64,000 nucleotides of DNA from Amorphophallus konjac (taxonomy: Eukaryota > Streptophyta > Magnoliopsida > Alismatales > Araceae): contig CM040120.1 in the NCBI GenBank assembly GCA_022559845.1, positions 166,266,334 to 166,330,333 on the forward strand, given 5' to 3'. The notes beneath the pieces are model-generated. The model saw nothing but the letters and a program-made list of their open reading frames with translations. It made no database searches and was not told the origin of the DNA. Positions 44,844-56,120 of the stretch are shown one piece after another. Both the position numbers and the translations under genes were made by a program. Positions within the stretch are counted from its first letter, which is position 1. The number at the start of each line of letters is the position of its first letter.

Positions 44844-45625
44844 TTTCCCTATTCTTATTCTTTTCTTTCTTTTTAAAATCTTTGTGGATTTTCTTATAAT
44901 CTACACATCCCTGATGAGATTTTGGCAACACCTCCCCTAGACCCATAGCTTTGGGGGCAGTCAAACGGGTGCCCATCCACGGAAGTCCGAGACAGCCCTA
45001 GATTTACATGGATGTGCACAAGAGCGGCAATATCCATAACCGAGAAGCGGGCGTGTTAAATCTGAAACCTGATTTATTCGAGGAGCTTGGAGCAGGCAAA
45101 ACAATATGTAGGACTTGCGAATCCAAGGGGAAGGAATGCAAGTCCTACTAGCAGAGGGAGTGGTATAAAGACATGCCAGCACCGGTGAGTTTGAGGAAAC
45201 TTCAAAAGTAAAATGGCCTCCAAGGATCTGGGATAGAGTTGTACCCATGGTGGTGGGTAAGCCTTGGACCTCTACCTGGGGAAGCCCGTTTATGCGTCTC
45301 TACTGAGTATGCTTGGAATCTATTTTATCAGGCAGATGGGGCCAAGACACGACGAGCACAGCAGGAAACATGTAGCTCTGTCGAAGAGTAAACATGCTTA
45401 GAACAAATTGGCAAAAGGTCAGAGAGACCATGAGATAGTGGTTAACGTGGGCAAACCTGCATCATCAACCTAGAGGCTTTGAAATTTTATTTTCATTCTC
45501 TGTAACAGACCGATTACAAAGGAAAGCTTACATAGTAGAAAAGAAGGGAAGAGATAAACAAGCAAAGAAAAATACAACGAGGGGGGGGGGAGGAGCATTG
45601 GCCCCTCTTCCCCCCCCAAAGCCTC

Positions 45626-45627
<2 letters not shown>

Positions 45628-45659
<32 letters not shown>
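45628..45659. repeat. (CT)16 microsatellite
   Basis: Uninterrupted CT dinucleotides, 32 bp. Confidence 0.95.
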
Positions 45660-45665
<6 letters not shown>

Positions 45666-46132
45666 CTTTCTCTTCTTCTTTTCACTTGCAGATGCAGGTG
45701 CCCCCTTCTTTTCTCTTCTTGTCGTCTCCCTCCATTTTTTCTTCCAACCACCCTCTACCTTCGGACCCTATGTCCCTTTTATAGGGACGGACGTGGACCC
45801 GTCCCAACTCCCCTCAACTCCTTCCTCTTCTTCTTTCTCTTCTCCTCCTCCCTGTTCGATGCTCTGGAGGCCTACGTGTAGGGAGGCAGAGGTTGGCAGG
45901 ACTGTCTTTCCTGGATTGGCTGAAGCTGGCCGATGGCGACGTGCTGCCGCTCGTAGGGGCTCATAGCTCCATAGCGGTTTCCATTTTTAGGAGCTTGAGG
46001 TGACCAGATAGGCCCTCTCGACGGTCTACCGGTGAACACCCGAGCTTCAACTATCAGTTAATAAGGGTAATAACCTGCATAAGAAGGAGTCCTTCGATGG
46101 CCCACCGGATTGGCATTAAATGCCTTACAAGG

Positions 46133-46172
46133 GGCCGCCGGATGGGGGCCGCCGGATGGGGGCCGCCGGATA
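46133..46172. repeat. Tandem GCCGCCGGATGGGGG
   Basis: Two full 15-bp units and a partial third (GCCGCCGGAT). Variants of the word recur singly to 46480 (GGCGCCGGATGGGG, GCCGCCAGATGAGGG). Confidence 0.85.
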
Positions 46173-47391
46173 GGGTTGGCCGGATCACTTTTTGTTCTTT
46201 TTATTCTTCCTTTTTTTATAGCTTCTCTTTTTGTTTCTTCACCTACCACCGGATCAGGAGGGCGCCGGATGGGGCTCCAAAGAGCCACCAGATAACTTCT
46301 TTAATTCCTTTTTTTTTCTTTTTATTTTGCCGCCAGATGAGGGCTTTAGCCTGGGCGGGGGTGGCTGCCGTCGGATGAGGCTCCAAAGAGCCGCAGTTTC
46401 ACCCCTCTTATTTCTTTTCTCTTCTTTTTTCTTTCTCCCTTCTTTTCTTCTGTCGCCGGATCAGGAGGCTTCAAAGTGCCACCGATTAAACCTGGCACTG
46501 ATTCACCACCCCATTTCATTTCTTCTCTTATTTTCTTTTTCCATTTTTTGTGTGCGTCTTCATGCATGCGTCGATGCACTCAACAAGGTGCGTCGACACA
46601 TCCTGCTAATTGCCTTAGAAGGCAACCCGCAGCTTCATGCATGCATCGACATGGCTTGCGAGGTGTGTGAGGTGATTCTTCTCTTATTCTTCCATCACCC
46701 TTGTTCGGCTCGGAGCGGCTTGACGCTCTTGATGGCGAATTTCAGGTGTCCACATGCATCGACATAATAAAGATGTTGCGTCGACACTTCAAAGCCATCA
46801 GCAAGATCTCATCCAGCAATAAGAATGATGAGTCAATGCTGTGAAGAACAATGCATCGGCACACCTTATATGATGAGTTTTTAAGTCCGTGGCGGGTCCC
46901 ACCTCTGGCACATGAGCCGAGGCCCAATCATTGGGAGATTGGTGTATGAGGAATCCTTGTTCCAGAAGGTACTTTTTGAGGGAAAATTATTCCCCCACTG
47001 CAACAACCTGATCGTGTGGGCCCCCAAGTGAATCTTCTCTAGAGAAATAATAGGGCATCTGGATCGAAGAGAACAAGATAGCAAGAGGAAAAGAAGAGGG
47101 AGCTACTGGGGGATGCGAAAGCAGAAAGAGAGAGCTGAGTAGAAGAATCTCTAAGAAATCAAAGAAAAAGTGAGAGCTTAATCAGAGAGAGAAAAGAGAG
47201 AAGAGAAGTGAAGATCGAAGAGTGCAGCCAAGGAGGAATCTGTCTGATCAGAGAAAGGCTTGTGGATCAAATCCAAAGTCGAAGTGCTCACTTGAGCTAC
47301 AGTTTTTTGTGGTTTCATTTTTTATTTTCTTCATTCAAATCTTTGTTTTCTGTGTGTTTCTGATACCCTATTTAGGGATCGGTTGAAGATG

Positions 47392-47520
47392 TGAATCAGC
47401 GGTGAGGATTATGTCCTCGTGTGGGTACTGGAGCTATGAATCAGCAGTAAGGACTGTGTCCTCGTGTCTATGTAGAAGCTGTGAATCACTGGTGAGGACT
47501 GTGTCCTCGTATAAAGATGT
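47392..47520 (+). repeat. Three tandem units each with a short hairpin, E8
   Basis: Each unit starts GAATCA and holds a stem: GAGGA/TCCTC (47404-47418), an imperfect copy (AAGGAC/GTCCTC, 47449-47463), and GAGGAC/GTCCTC (47494-47508). E10 has hairpins with other arm sequences at the same relative place. Confidence 0.8.
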
Positions 47521-47610
47521 TAGTCAGTGGTTGTCTGCGGATTGAATCCACATTCTGGGTTTATACCGTTAAGTTGTGTGTCAGCGGGAAGCCTCACCGT
47601 GTTCCGGTGA

Positions 47611-47657
47611 AGGGTGGACGCAGGTCTTCGAGTTTGCAGACTGAACCACCTTAAAAA
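47611..47657 (+). promoter_or_regulatory. Conserved SIRE U5 block, E8
   Basis: GGGTGGACGCAGG and GAACCACCTTAAAAAT, 257 nt before the LTR end, preceded by the stem TCACCG/CGGTGA (47594-47610). Confidence 0.7.
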
Positions 47658-47916
47658 TTCTGTGCATTCATGGTTGTTTGTGTTTGCATCCATTTCCTCT
47701 ATTTCCCATTCACAGGAGGTTCAAACTATCACTCTCTGCAAATCATTTTTAACTTCCATAATTCATTTGCTTACACACATACACCCGCCAGGTGTTCTGG
47801 TTATTTCTCATTTCTTTAAGTAGTCGAAGTGATTTAAAATTGGGCATAGTTTTAAAAAGGCCATAATCAATTCAACCCCCCCTCTTGATTACTGTTGTAC
47901 CCAGGGACCTAACACT

Positions 47917-47928
47917 TGGTATCAGAGC
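47917..47928 (+). promoter_or_regulatory. Primer binding site of E8
   Basis: TGGTATCAGAGC, initiator methionine tRNA type, two bases after the LTR end. Confidence 0.9.
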
Positions 47929-47988
47929 CTAGCTCTATTTTATCTAGATCCAGCGATCTATAGAGGAAATCCATATGTAACAATAGTC

Positions 47989-48282
47989 ATGAGCTCACTT
48001 GCTGAATGATCTTCAATGAATTCTCCGTCCGTGTTTAATGGTTTTAACTATGCCTTGTGGTTAGGTAAGATGTGTATGTTTGTTAACTCTATGGATCCTA
48101 AGCTTTGGAAGTTGATTTCTCGCGGTCCTCATGAATTACCCAGAAATAAATCTGAATGGACTATTGAACATACTATCAGAAATAATGATAATCTCAAAGT
48201 TCCAAATCTGATGAAAGTTGCTGTTGATTCTAATTCCTTTCCTTTTGTATTTGTCTGCAGCTCGGCCAAGGAGATATAGGTC
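47989..48282 (+). pseudogene. Copia gag N-terminal fragment (E8)
   Basis: From an ATG at 47989, after an early TGA at 48007, the frame reads FNGFNYALWLGKM, LWKLISRGPHELP, a diverged middle and CSSAKEI, which fits the start of a SIRE-type gag. It is cut at 48283 by the E9 LTR. Sequence after E9 does not resume a recognisable gag, so E8 had also lost material. Confidence 0.75.
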
Positions 48283-49651
48283 TGTCACGTCCCGAGCTTT
48301 TAATACAGCGGAAGGAATATCGGAACGTGAATAGTCGACATGGTAAGCCTCTCGCAAGCAAGAAATCAGAGCGCAAGACAATCACAAAAAAGTAATTGCA
48401 CAAGTATTTTTTTAAAAATTATAACTTACTTTATTAATTGAATAATGCAATTACATAAGACCATCACTATGACTCATGAAATTAAAAATTACTTCTGACT
48501 CGACTATACACTTGACAACTAGGTCCTCTCTCGATCCATTTGACCTTCAATCACTTTCGGACCCGCTACTTGTATATTCCGAATCCGATCCATCAATACT
48601 TCCTGGAAAATTGAGGAAGTAGGTATGAGCACACTTTCCCAGTAGGTATCTTCGCATCAACATGAAGACAGTATTTAAATGATTAATGTCTTATCTCTAG
48701 ATCTTAAGGTAAAAATAAGAACGCGATAAACAAGCGATATAAACCAAGATAACCTAGAATATAGAATCATGAAATAACTGAGTAAGTAGACGTGAGCGAG
48801 TATAGACCATGAACAAGAAAGATTAATCATGTAGATGTAAATTTAGACTTTCATGAACAAGAAAGTACGACTAAGTATCTAGAAAGTACTTTACACAACC
48901 TTGTAAAGGCTATGTACTAGAAAGTGATTAACAAGCATGTAATTTCCATAACAAGCCTCGTGAATTTCACTCATTTATAAGAGAAAGTACATCTAGCGCA
49001 ATGCGACGCCAGTATCATTGTACCTCATGGTTTATAGCACGTTTCTGACCATCGGCCGTGGGGGCTAGTATGGAGCCCTTGGACACAATCCGTGCCCGAT
49101 CTTGCATCTTCAAGTTAGAAATCCAGCTACTTCCACGAGATATAATAATAATTTTGGCGAATAATTCAATTCTAATAATAAGTTTCATGACCAAGTAACC
49201 AAGGTATAGAACGTATCAAAATTGATATGAGATATCAAAGAAGAATTAAAAGAATATTATACTCCGACGGCATTTCGGCAGCATAACAATACATTCATTA
49301 AGTTTCATATCTTAATATTAATTTTTTAAACATATGTTAAGACTCCAGATAATCCTAAGACCATCTAGGAACTTAAAAAAACCAATCCCAAAGGTCAAAC
49401 CTCGGGTTGGACAGTTTTAGAGACAAAGCGGTCATTTACCGGACCATTTCATGCAGAAAGCAGTCAGAGTCTAGACCGTTTCATGAATAGAGTCGACGCA
49501 TGAAAAAGAAGTGTCGACATAGTGGAACCTTCTGGAGCTTTGCGGTCTAGTGAATGGCGGCTTGGTGCCTTTTAACGGTCGTCCATATGGCCGCTAAGGT
49601 CCAGAATACATAAAACACCGGTAAAGTGCTTTCTAGATAAATGGCTTTGAT

Positions 49652-49746
49652 GGTAGAACCAACTCAGCATCCTAGTGGGAATCCCAGGCTCACGGAGTCT
49701 TACGAAGGCCTTGAAAACATAATCCCCTAGTCTGACAGAAGGAATA
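49652..49746 (-). promoter_or_regulatory. Shared leader block, E9 3' LTR
   Basis: On the minus strand: TATTCCTT, AGACTAGG, CCTTCGTAAGAC, GAGCC, GGGATTCCC and GTTGGTTCTACC. The core is 49652-49708. The other LTR copy is at about 57491-57548. Confidence 0.65.
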
Positions 49747-50154
49747 TCAAACGCAGAGTTTCAGAAGTCCAAGAGAGTGTGCCTATAAGTGCAAAGTGTA
49801 ACTAATGGTCACATACCGGGGTATATGCCATGTACTTAAGAAAATGACTCATAGATGAGAAGGGATCGTGATAAAATAGCGATCAAGTTAAAATTAGACA
49901 AGTCATGAACCATGTGAAATTTAATGTAATTATAAAAGTATATGATTTTGGCATGAATTTAACATAAGTTTAAAATAATCCCAACGTGCATAAGGAACAT
50001 AAAATCAACTAGGATGATTGATTAACATATCCAAGTACAAGAATACAACATTTAAAATAGGTGTAAAACCTAACTTGCTAAGCTTATCATATGATATTTA
50101 GGGCTATTCTGTATTATGTTTTAGATTAACGTAAACACAGAACTCAGAAAACTT

Positions 50155-50177
50155 AAACGGTCATGTGAGGACCGTTT
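50155..50177. repeat. Perfect CpG inverted repeat, E9 LTR
   Basis: AAACGGTC (50155-50162) and GACCGTTT (50170-50177), loop 7 nt. In the right LTR both arms changed together to AAATGGTC and GACCATTT (58004-58015), which preserves pairing. Confidence 0.88.
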
Positions 50178-51534
50178 TATCTGGCCTAGCGGTCTATCGC
50201 AGGGCCGCTAGCGATCTTCAGGAAGACCATTTCTTCCTATTTACGGTAAATAGCAATAAAAATCAAAATATGGCTACTCTAAGGTAAATGGATGCATGGA
50301 AAATGATGTAAAAACATGTAATAAAACATGCCAAAAGAAAGTTGGGCCAAGAATATGCATAGGGGAATGTAGATTAAGTAAGAATTGCATCCTATTCATT
50401 AAAGGGTTAGACTCATGCATGGAAAATGAACTAGTTAATAAAACACCAAATACTCCACGTGCAATGCATGAAATCGACTGGAAATTGAGGACTTTTACTC
50501 TTAAGATCATGTTTAAGCCGTTCATGAGATAACCTACCTCTGATCTGGGCTTTAATTATCGAATTTAAGGCTGGAAGTCAACCCTAATTTTTGCTTTTTC
50601 AGAACCGAACCAACAACTTCGTGACCTTCTATCTCTTGATCCTCTTCACTTATGACCACGAAACTTTGAGGGTAAGAATAGGGTGCTAAAAGGAACAATT
50701 TGTTCTAAAGAACCCCTATCTAATTACCTCGTTTAGGGTTTCTATTTGACCGATCAATCTGGGTCCGTTGCACAGGTTCTTGGGTTGCTTGCTCTGAACT
50801 AGCGACTTTGCAAGCTTCTACCTTCATGATGGCTTGATCTCCTAAGACAAAATTTGGAGGGTAGTTAGACCATAGTGTTATGAACAAAATCTTCTTAAGA
50901 ACATACCTCTAATTCATCCTCCTTAGCTTAGTTCCTCGAGAGCCAAAAGTAAGGGTCGCGCAGGTTAGTTTTGGGTCTATTTTTAGGTTTAACTAGGGTT
51001 TCCATGGATTGGAACGAACATAGAGTCCTAATTAGGGTTCCAATTCAATCCTTAAGCCTTTTAGACTTATCTATCTAAGAGATAGTATCAATCCTAGGTG
51101 ATTTGGATACCAAAGTTCCCATCTTTTCATGCCTTCTTCCATTCACGGAATCTGCAGCGCCTCGCGGTACAGTCTAGACCATTTTTAGTCCCTATCCGGT
51201 CGCCCGATAGACTTTTTTTGGCTTTGGGCGTCGAGTTTGAAATATTTCAAACTCTTCCTATTATTTATCAGTTTATTTATCTATTTAAGGAGTAATTATC
51301 CCTCTAAATTTCGTAAATACACTAATTTAAGCTTCTAGAATATGGGCCAAACCTTATGGGCTTGGTTTTAGGTCTTTTGGGCTTATTTAAATGGGCCAAG
51401 TCAATTGGTTATCATTTTTGCTTCCATAATAACTTATTTAACCTAGAAAACCTATTTAAATTCTAATTAATTTCATTAATCTCCAAAAATCCTCAAGAAA
51501 TATATATATATATATATAATTTTGGGGTATTACA

Positions 51535-51545
51535 CCCTCCCCCAA
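51535..51545 (-). promoter_or_regulatory. Polypurine tract of E9
   Basis: Minus strand TTGGGGGAGGG directly before the 3' LTR start. Confidence 0.88.
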
Positions 51546-51583
51546 TTATGAGAATTTGGTCCCAAAATTCAATTACATAGACT

Positions 51584-52953
51584 TTACGATAGAGTGTACT
51601 TACATTCAAATAGACCGAGAAATCTCTTGCGCATGGCTTCTTCTGTTTCCCTTGTCACCTCGTATGGCCTAGTTTTGTTCCATTGGACTTTGACCATGGG
51701 AATAACTTTATCCCGAAGTTGACATACTTCTTGCTTAGTTATTTTTATGGGCTTTTGCTCGTACGTCAAATCCTTTTGAATTTCCAAATTATCATAACTT
51801 ATAACATGGTATAAATCAGGAACATACCTCTTAAGCATTGAGACATGAAATACATCATGGACTCTAGCCAATTGAGGAGGTAAAGTTAGTCGATACACCA
51901 CCTCTCCAACCCTTTCAAAAATTTCAAAAGGGCCTATGAATCTTGGTGTAAGCTTGCCTTTGATACCGAATCTTCGAATACCTCGACCCGGAGAGACCTT
52001 GAGAAATACATGGTCGCCTACTTAGAATTCCAGGTCACGTCTTCGATTATCAGCATATGATTTCTGTCTATCTTGGGCCATCTTGAGCCTTTCTCGAATT
52101 AGCTTAACCTTCTCAGTAGTATCCCTTATCAATTCTGGACCTAGAAGTTGTCTTTCCCCAACTATACTCTAGCAGATGGGTGAGCGACAGCTTCTCCCAT
52201 ATAGTGCCTCAAATGGTGCCATTTGAATGCTAGCTTGATAACTATTATTGTTGGCAAATTCCACTAGAGGTAAATGATCATGCCAGCTTCTACCGAAGTC
52301 TATAACACATGCCCTTAGCATATCTTCTATCACTTGATTGGTTCTTTCAGTTTGCCCATCAGTTTGTGGATGAAATGCAGTACTAAAATTCAATCGGGTC
52401 TCCAAAGAATGTTACAGACCCTTCCAGAATTGTAAAGTAAATCGAGGATCTCGATAATTTGATAGGGACACCATGTAACTTGATAATCTCTTTCATGTAT
52501 AAGGCAGCCATGATATCTACAGACCATCAGCTTTTAATAGGTAGAAAATGAGCCGATTTTGTTAAACGGTCTATGATCACCCACATTCCATCATGTCCAC
52601 CTCTTGATTTAGGCAGTCCCATGATAAAGTCCATCCCTACGCTATCCCATTTCTATTCTGGAATTTCCAAGGGATGTAGTTTTCTAACAGGCCTTTGATT
52701 TAAGGTCTTGATACATCTTGGTTGCACCAGGGTGAATGGCCTACTTAGATTTATGAGCTTCTTCTAGGATCAATTTCTTAGTATCCACATGATATGGTAT
52801 ACAAAACTCGTCACCTGAATAACAATCTTCCATTATTTGCAATAGAGAAATCCGGCCGTTGCTCCATATTGGCTTTGATTTCCAATAACACAGGGTCATC
52901 ATCTTGGAGTTTGACTAGATCTTCTATTAATGTGGGTTGTGTTCGGATATTGG
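51584..52953 (-). pseudogene. Integrase and chromodomain (E9)
   Basis: Two open parts remain. 52169-52405 holds the end of the integrase core: FSTAFHPQTDGQTERTNQVIEDMLRACV, with the final catalytic Glu region, and FALYGRSC-like end. 51584-51901 holds [13 protein letters not shown] and a chromodomain-like tail with DLTYEQKPI and VKVQWN, which is the Tekay signature. The first part of the integrase (52406-52950) is heavily broken. Chromodomains direct chromovirus integration to heterochromatin. Confidence 0.85.
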
Positions 52954-53631
52954 CTATAAAGTATCTTCCTTCTTCCTTATATTAATATCTAAATTCAACC
53001 GTGCAAATTTAGAGATAAGATTGGTCATACCTTTCATGAGACTTGATAGCTTTCCCATCGGTTTCCTACTGAGCGCATCGGCAACAGCATTCCCCTTGCC
53101 AGGATGATGTTGTATAGCAAAATCAAAGTCCTTAAGGTACTCCAACCAACGCCTTTGCCTCATATTTAGCTATTTTTGAGAGAATAGATATTTCAAGCTC
53201 TTATAGTCCGAATAGACAATGAATTTCTCTCCATAAAGGTAGTGACGCCAAATCTTCAAGGCAAATATAACAGCAGCCAGTTCCAGGTCATGAACATGAT
53301 AATTTTCCTTATGTCGCTTTAACTGTCTTGAAGCATAGCAAATCACCTTGTCATTTTGCATAAGTACACAACCTAGACCAACGCCAGATGCATCGATATA
53401 GACTTCAAATCCGCCACCTTCTATGGGCAATGCCAGTATAGGTCTCGTGGTGAGATGCTCTTTAAGGGCTCAGAAGTTTTCTTCACATTCCTTTGTCCAC
53501 TCGAAATAATTTTCCTTCCTAGTGAGTTTTGTTAAAGGAGCGGCGATTTTGGAGAAATCCTTGATAAATCGCGTATAATAATCAGCCAGGCCAATGAAAC
53601 TTTGAACTTCTGATATGGTGTTCGGTCGGCT
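52954..53631 (-). pseudogene. RNase H (E9)
   Basis: [18 protein letters not shown] (Asp), [18 protein letters not shown] (Glu), [14 protein letters not shown] (Asp) and [16 protein letters not shown] (Asp) are all visible. A stop separates the module into two open parts, near 53164-53169. Same frame as the second half of the reverse transcriptase. Confidence 0.87.
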
Positions 53632-54498
53632 CTAGTTCTTAACCACTTCAATTTTAGAAGGATCTACGGCGATGCCTTCTTTAGAAATAATGTGGCCAAG
53701 GAAAGAGACCTCCTTAAGCCAAAATTCACATTTGTTTAACTTAACATAAAGTTGGTGTTCCCACAAGGTTTGCAAGGCAACCCTTAGATGTTCCTCGTGT
53801 TCTTCCTTTGTCTTTGAATAGATGAGGATATCATCAATGAATACGACCACAAATTGGTCAAGATAAGGCCTGAACACATTATTCATCAGTTGCATGAATG
53901 CAGCAGGTGCATTTGTTAAACCGAACGGCATAACCACAAATTCATAAGTCTGTATCGGCTTCGGAAAGTAGTCTTGTGAATGTCTTCATCCTTGACGCTC
54001 AGTTGATGATAGCCTGACCTGAGATCGATCTTAGAGAAGTACTCCGCGCTAGAAAGTTGGTCAAATAGCTCATCAATACGCGGCAGTGGATATTTATTTT
54101 TGATGGTGAGTTGATTCAACTGCCGGTAGTTAATGCATAACTAAGGGAACCATCCTTCTTCTTGACAAATAAGATTGGCACACCCCAAGGGGATGTGCTA
54201 GGTCGAATGAAGCCTTTTTTCTATCAGCTCCTTAAGTTGCTTCTTTAGTTCCTTCAGTTCCGTGGGGGACATCCTGTGGTGCTGCTCCAGGTGTGAGTTC
54301 AATGGTGAAGTTAACCTCCCTTTCGGGCGGTAAGCTAGGTAACTCGAAAGGAAAAATATCAGGAAATTCCTTAATTACGTGGATTTCTTCTATCTGAATT
54401 TCCTTAGACTCGGTAACTACTACGGAGGCAAGAAAAGCTTCACATCCTTGCGAAATGAGTTTGCAAGTGTGAAGAGATGAAATAAGAGAGGGATGCTT
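53632..54498 (-). pseudogene. Reverse transcriptase (E9)
   Basis: The first half reads [15 protein letters not shown] and [13 protein letters not shown] (first catalytic Asp). After a frameshift near 53940 the second half reads [27 protein letters not shown] with the intact DD pair, and [11 protein letters not shown]. The link to the protease is broken by stops. Confidence 0.88.
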
Positions 54499-54918
54499 CT
54501 AGTATTTGATGCCAAGAAAGGAAAATCGTGGAAGACCTAGTTTTTGAAAGGAAATTATCCTACTGTGATAATTTATATAGGCGTCGTGGTCTACAAGCCA
54601 ATCAACTCCTAATATGGCATCGTAGCCTTCCATATCAAGGCATACACGATTAGCGGGAAGATTATGCCCTTCTACAACAACTTCACTATTGGGAAAATAG
54701 GTTTTCAAGTCCGTTCCCGACCCTAAAGGAGTGACTATGGTTAAATCCGATGGTAAGGGAATAGGTGAAATAGGTAATATTTTTGCAAAGGAACTTGCGA
54801 TAAAGGAATGAGTAGCACCTGTATCAAATAACACAAAAGTAGGATGGGAATAAATATGAATTGTACCTTCAATGAGCTCCCCTTCTTTGGTTGGTTCATC
54901 CTCCAACCCGGCACTCAA
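54499..54918 (-). pseudogene. Aspartic protease (E9)
   Basis: Open for 139 codons in the gag frame. VLFDTGATHSFIASSFA is the active-site DTGA motif and AILGVDWLVDHDAYINY the distal conserved part. Only a TGA at 54919-54921 separates it from gag. Confidence 0.9.
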
Positions 54919-55857
54919 TCAAGCTTGCCGCTTTCGTCCACCATTGCTCCTCGTATATGATTGCTCCTTCATCAGAGGACAGTCAGGCATGCGGTGCTCC
55001 CGATATCCACATCTTAGGCATGCACCCAACGGCTTCCAACATTCTTCGGCCGCATGACCGAATTTATCACAGAACGAGCAAGCCGTCATGACTTGCTTAT
55101 CTTCTTCCTTCATCTTCTTGTTCCAACGATTATCCTTGCCGTCCCCATTCCGGGATCTCTTCTTGCTATCCCGAGAGTTATAGGTGATGCTGAATTTTTC
55201 TTGCTTCTTACCTCGCCGATCAGACTTACGGCTCGGCTCCTCCACTTTGCCCTTGAGTTTATCGACCTTCTCCAAGGTCCGTTCACATAAGTGTGCCCGT
55301 TGGACCATCTCTGCGTAGGTCCAAATGTTTTGCGGGCCAAGTTGCTGGATAAAGATGGGTCGTAGCCCATCCATAAAGTGATTTGCTTTAATAAGATCCA
55401 TGCTCACTAGATGTTGAGAATAAGGTTCCAGGCGAGAGAATTGTGACTCATATTCTGCCATCGTCAACATGCCTTGACGTAGTGATGCAAATTCAACCGC
55501 CTTCCTCTCTTTGACACACTCGGAGAAATATTTGGCTCGAAAAAGAGTAAGAAATCCACCCCATGTGTAAGGTGCATCTGCAGGCGGTGTCGGAATAGAC
55601 TTCCACCATGTACGTGCATCTTTGTTTAACTGGAATGTAGCAAGATGAACCTTCTCTTGATCGGCACATTGCATGACCTCGAATATACGGTTCATTTCGT
55701 CAACCCAATTTTCTACCTCGTCGGGGTTAGAAGAACCCGAAAACCACAGAGGGTTTAAACTCCAGAAATTGTGATGCAGATCACCAGCTCCTGCCCTAGC
55801 GCCAGCTTGAGCCATATTTTGCAAGGCCTGAGTGAGACCCGCAACAGTTTGTTGCAT
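54919..55857 (-). pseudogene. gag with two zinc knuckles (E9)
   Basis: Open for 312 codons. The capsid part has FSGSSNPDEVENWVDEMNR, KDARTWWKSI, FSRLEPYSQHLVS and FMDGLRP. A basic lysine/arginine-rich tail precedes CSFCDKFGHAAEEC and CLRCGYREHRMPDC, two CCHC knuckles. E5 gag is clearly related. The terminal TGA lies in the frame of the protease; whether it is a mutation or a natural border is open. Confidence 0.9.
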
Positions 55858-56101
55858 TCAACTTCAATCAACATAGTGAGCCATGGTAAGAGTAAGGTAC
55901 ATGAGAAGAGTAATGGATTTGTCAATCTTAATGGAATTTATGGTTTAATCCTAAAGATAATTTCTAATTATAGCTCACCCTAGGTTCTTCCCAATTTCTC
56001 TCTTGGGTGGGGAGTTTTTTTTCCTTGTTTCATAGGCATGGGTCCTTAAACCTTGGACTTAACCTATGACATGACATTTTTCCTAGGACTTGTAAGCCTA
56101 G

Positions 56102-56113
56102 GTTCTGATACCA
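56102..56113 (-). promoter_or_regulatory. Primer binding site of E9
   Basis: Minus strand TGGTATCAGAAC, initiator methionine tRNA type with one change from TGGTATCAGAGC, 7 nt from the LTR. Confidence 0.85.
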
Positions 56114-56120
56114 TTTTAAC

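Larger units (their letters stand above)
11557..44905 (+). mobile_element. E3: Tat-like LTR element, heavily interrupted
   Basis: The outer boundaries are firm: TGTAGA at 11557 and TCTACA at 44905 form matching 6-bp terminal repeats, and CATCC is present on both sides (11552-11556 and 44906-44910). The 5' LTR ends at 15792 and the last part of the 3' LTR (41355-42171 plus 44844-44905) matches its distal part. Between them lie the E3 leader, one long proline-rich ORF with the domain shared with E2 and E4, and the 3' non-coding part, then E4 with E5 and E6 nested inside. E7 (LINE) is in the 3' LTR remnant. The E3 PPT and the first part of its 3' LTR are missing. Confidence 0.85.
41355..44905 (+). 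mobile_element. 3' LTR remnant of E3, split by the LINE
   Basis: 41355-42171 matches about 14925-15742 of the 5' LTR, and 44844-44905 matches the last 62 bases. The first part is missing because E4 lies there. A PBS-like echo is at 42110-42119. It includes a TATATAAATA box at 41493-41502. Confidence 0.85.
44911..46539. other. Unassigned region after E3
   Basis: This should be the continuation of 8532-11551 across the E3 insertion. No coding frame is supported. It contains a G-run and a (CT)n tract and, from 46130 on, GCCGGATC-type words that recall those at 10021-10139, which fits one original element split by E3. Confidence 0.45.
46540..47914 (+). mobile_element. E8: distal part of a SIRE-type LTR
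   Basis: The right end (ACCTAACA at 47914) is fixed by the following PBS. The conserved U5 block is at 47611-47657, and GTCGAC/GCATCGAC words lie at 46565-46865. The left limit could not be found; 46540 is a working value. Three tandem units of about 45 bp lie at 47392-47520. Confidence 0.7.
48283..51534 (-). mobile_element. 3' LTR of E9
   Basis: Contains AAACGGTC/GACCGTTT (50155-50177), TAGCGG/CCGCTA (50187-50210), a word cluster at 49440-49610, and the leader block. Its TATA box is eroded to TATTTTTA (plus strand, near 50978). Confidence 0.92.

Noticed and set aside
45598..45966. Open frame across the CT repeat
   Set aside because: It is a product of the (CT)n tract and GC-rich DNA with no protein features.
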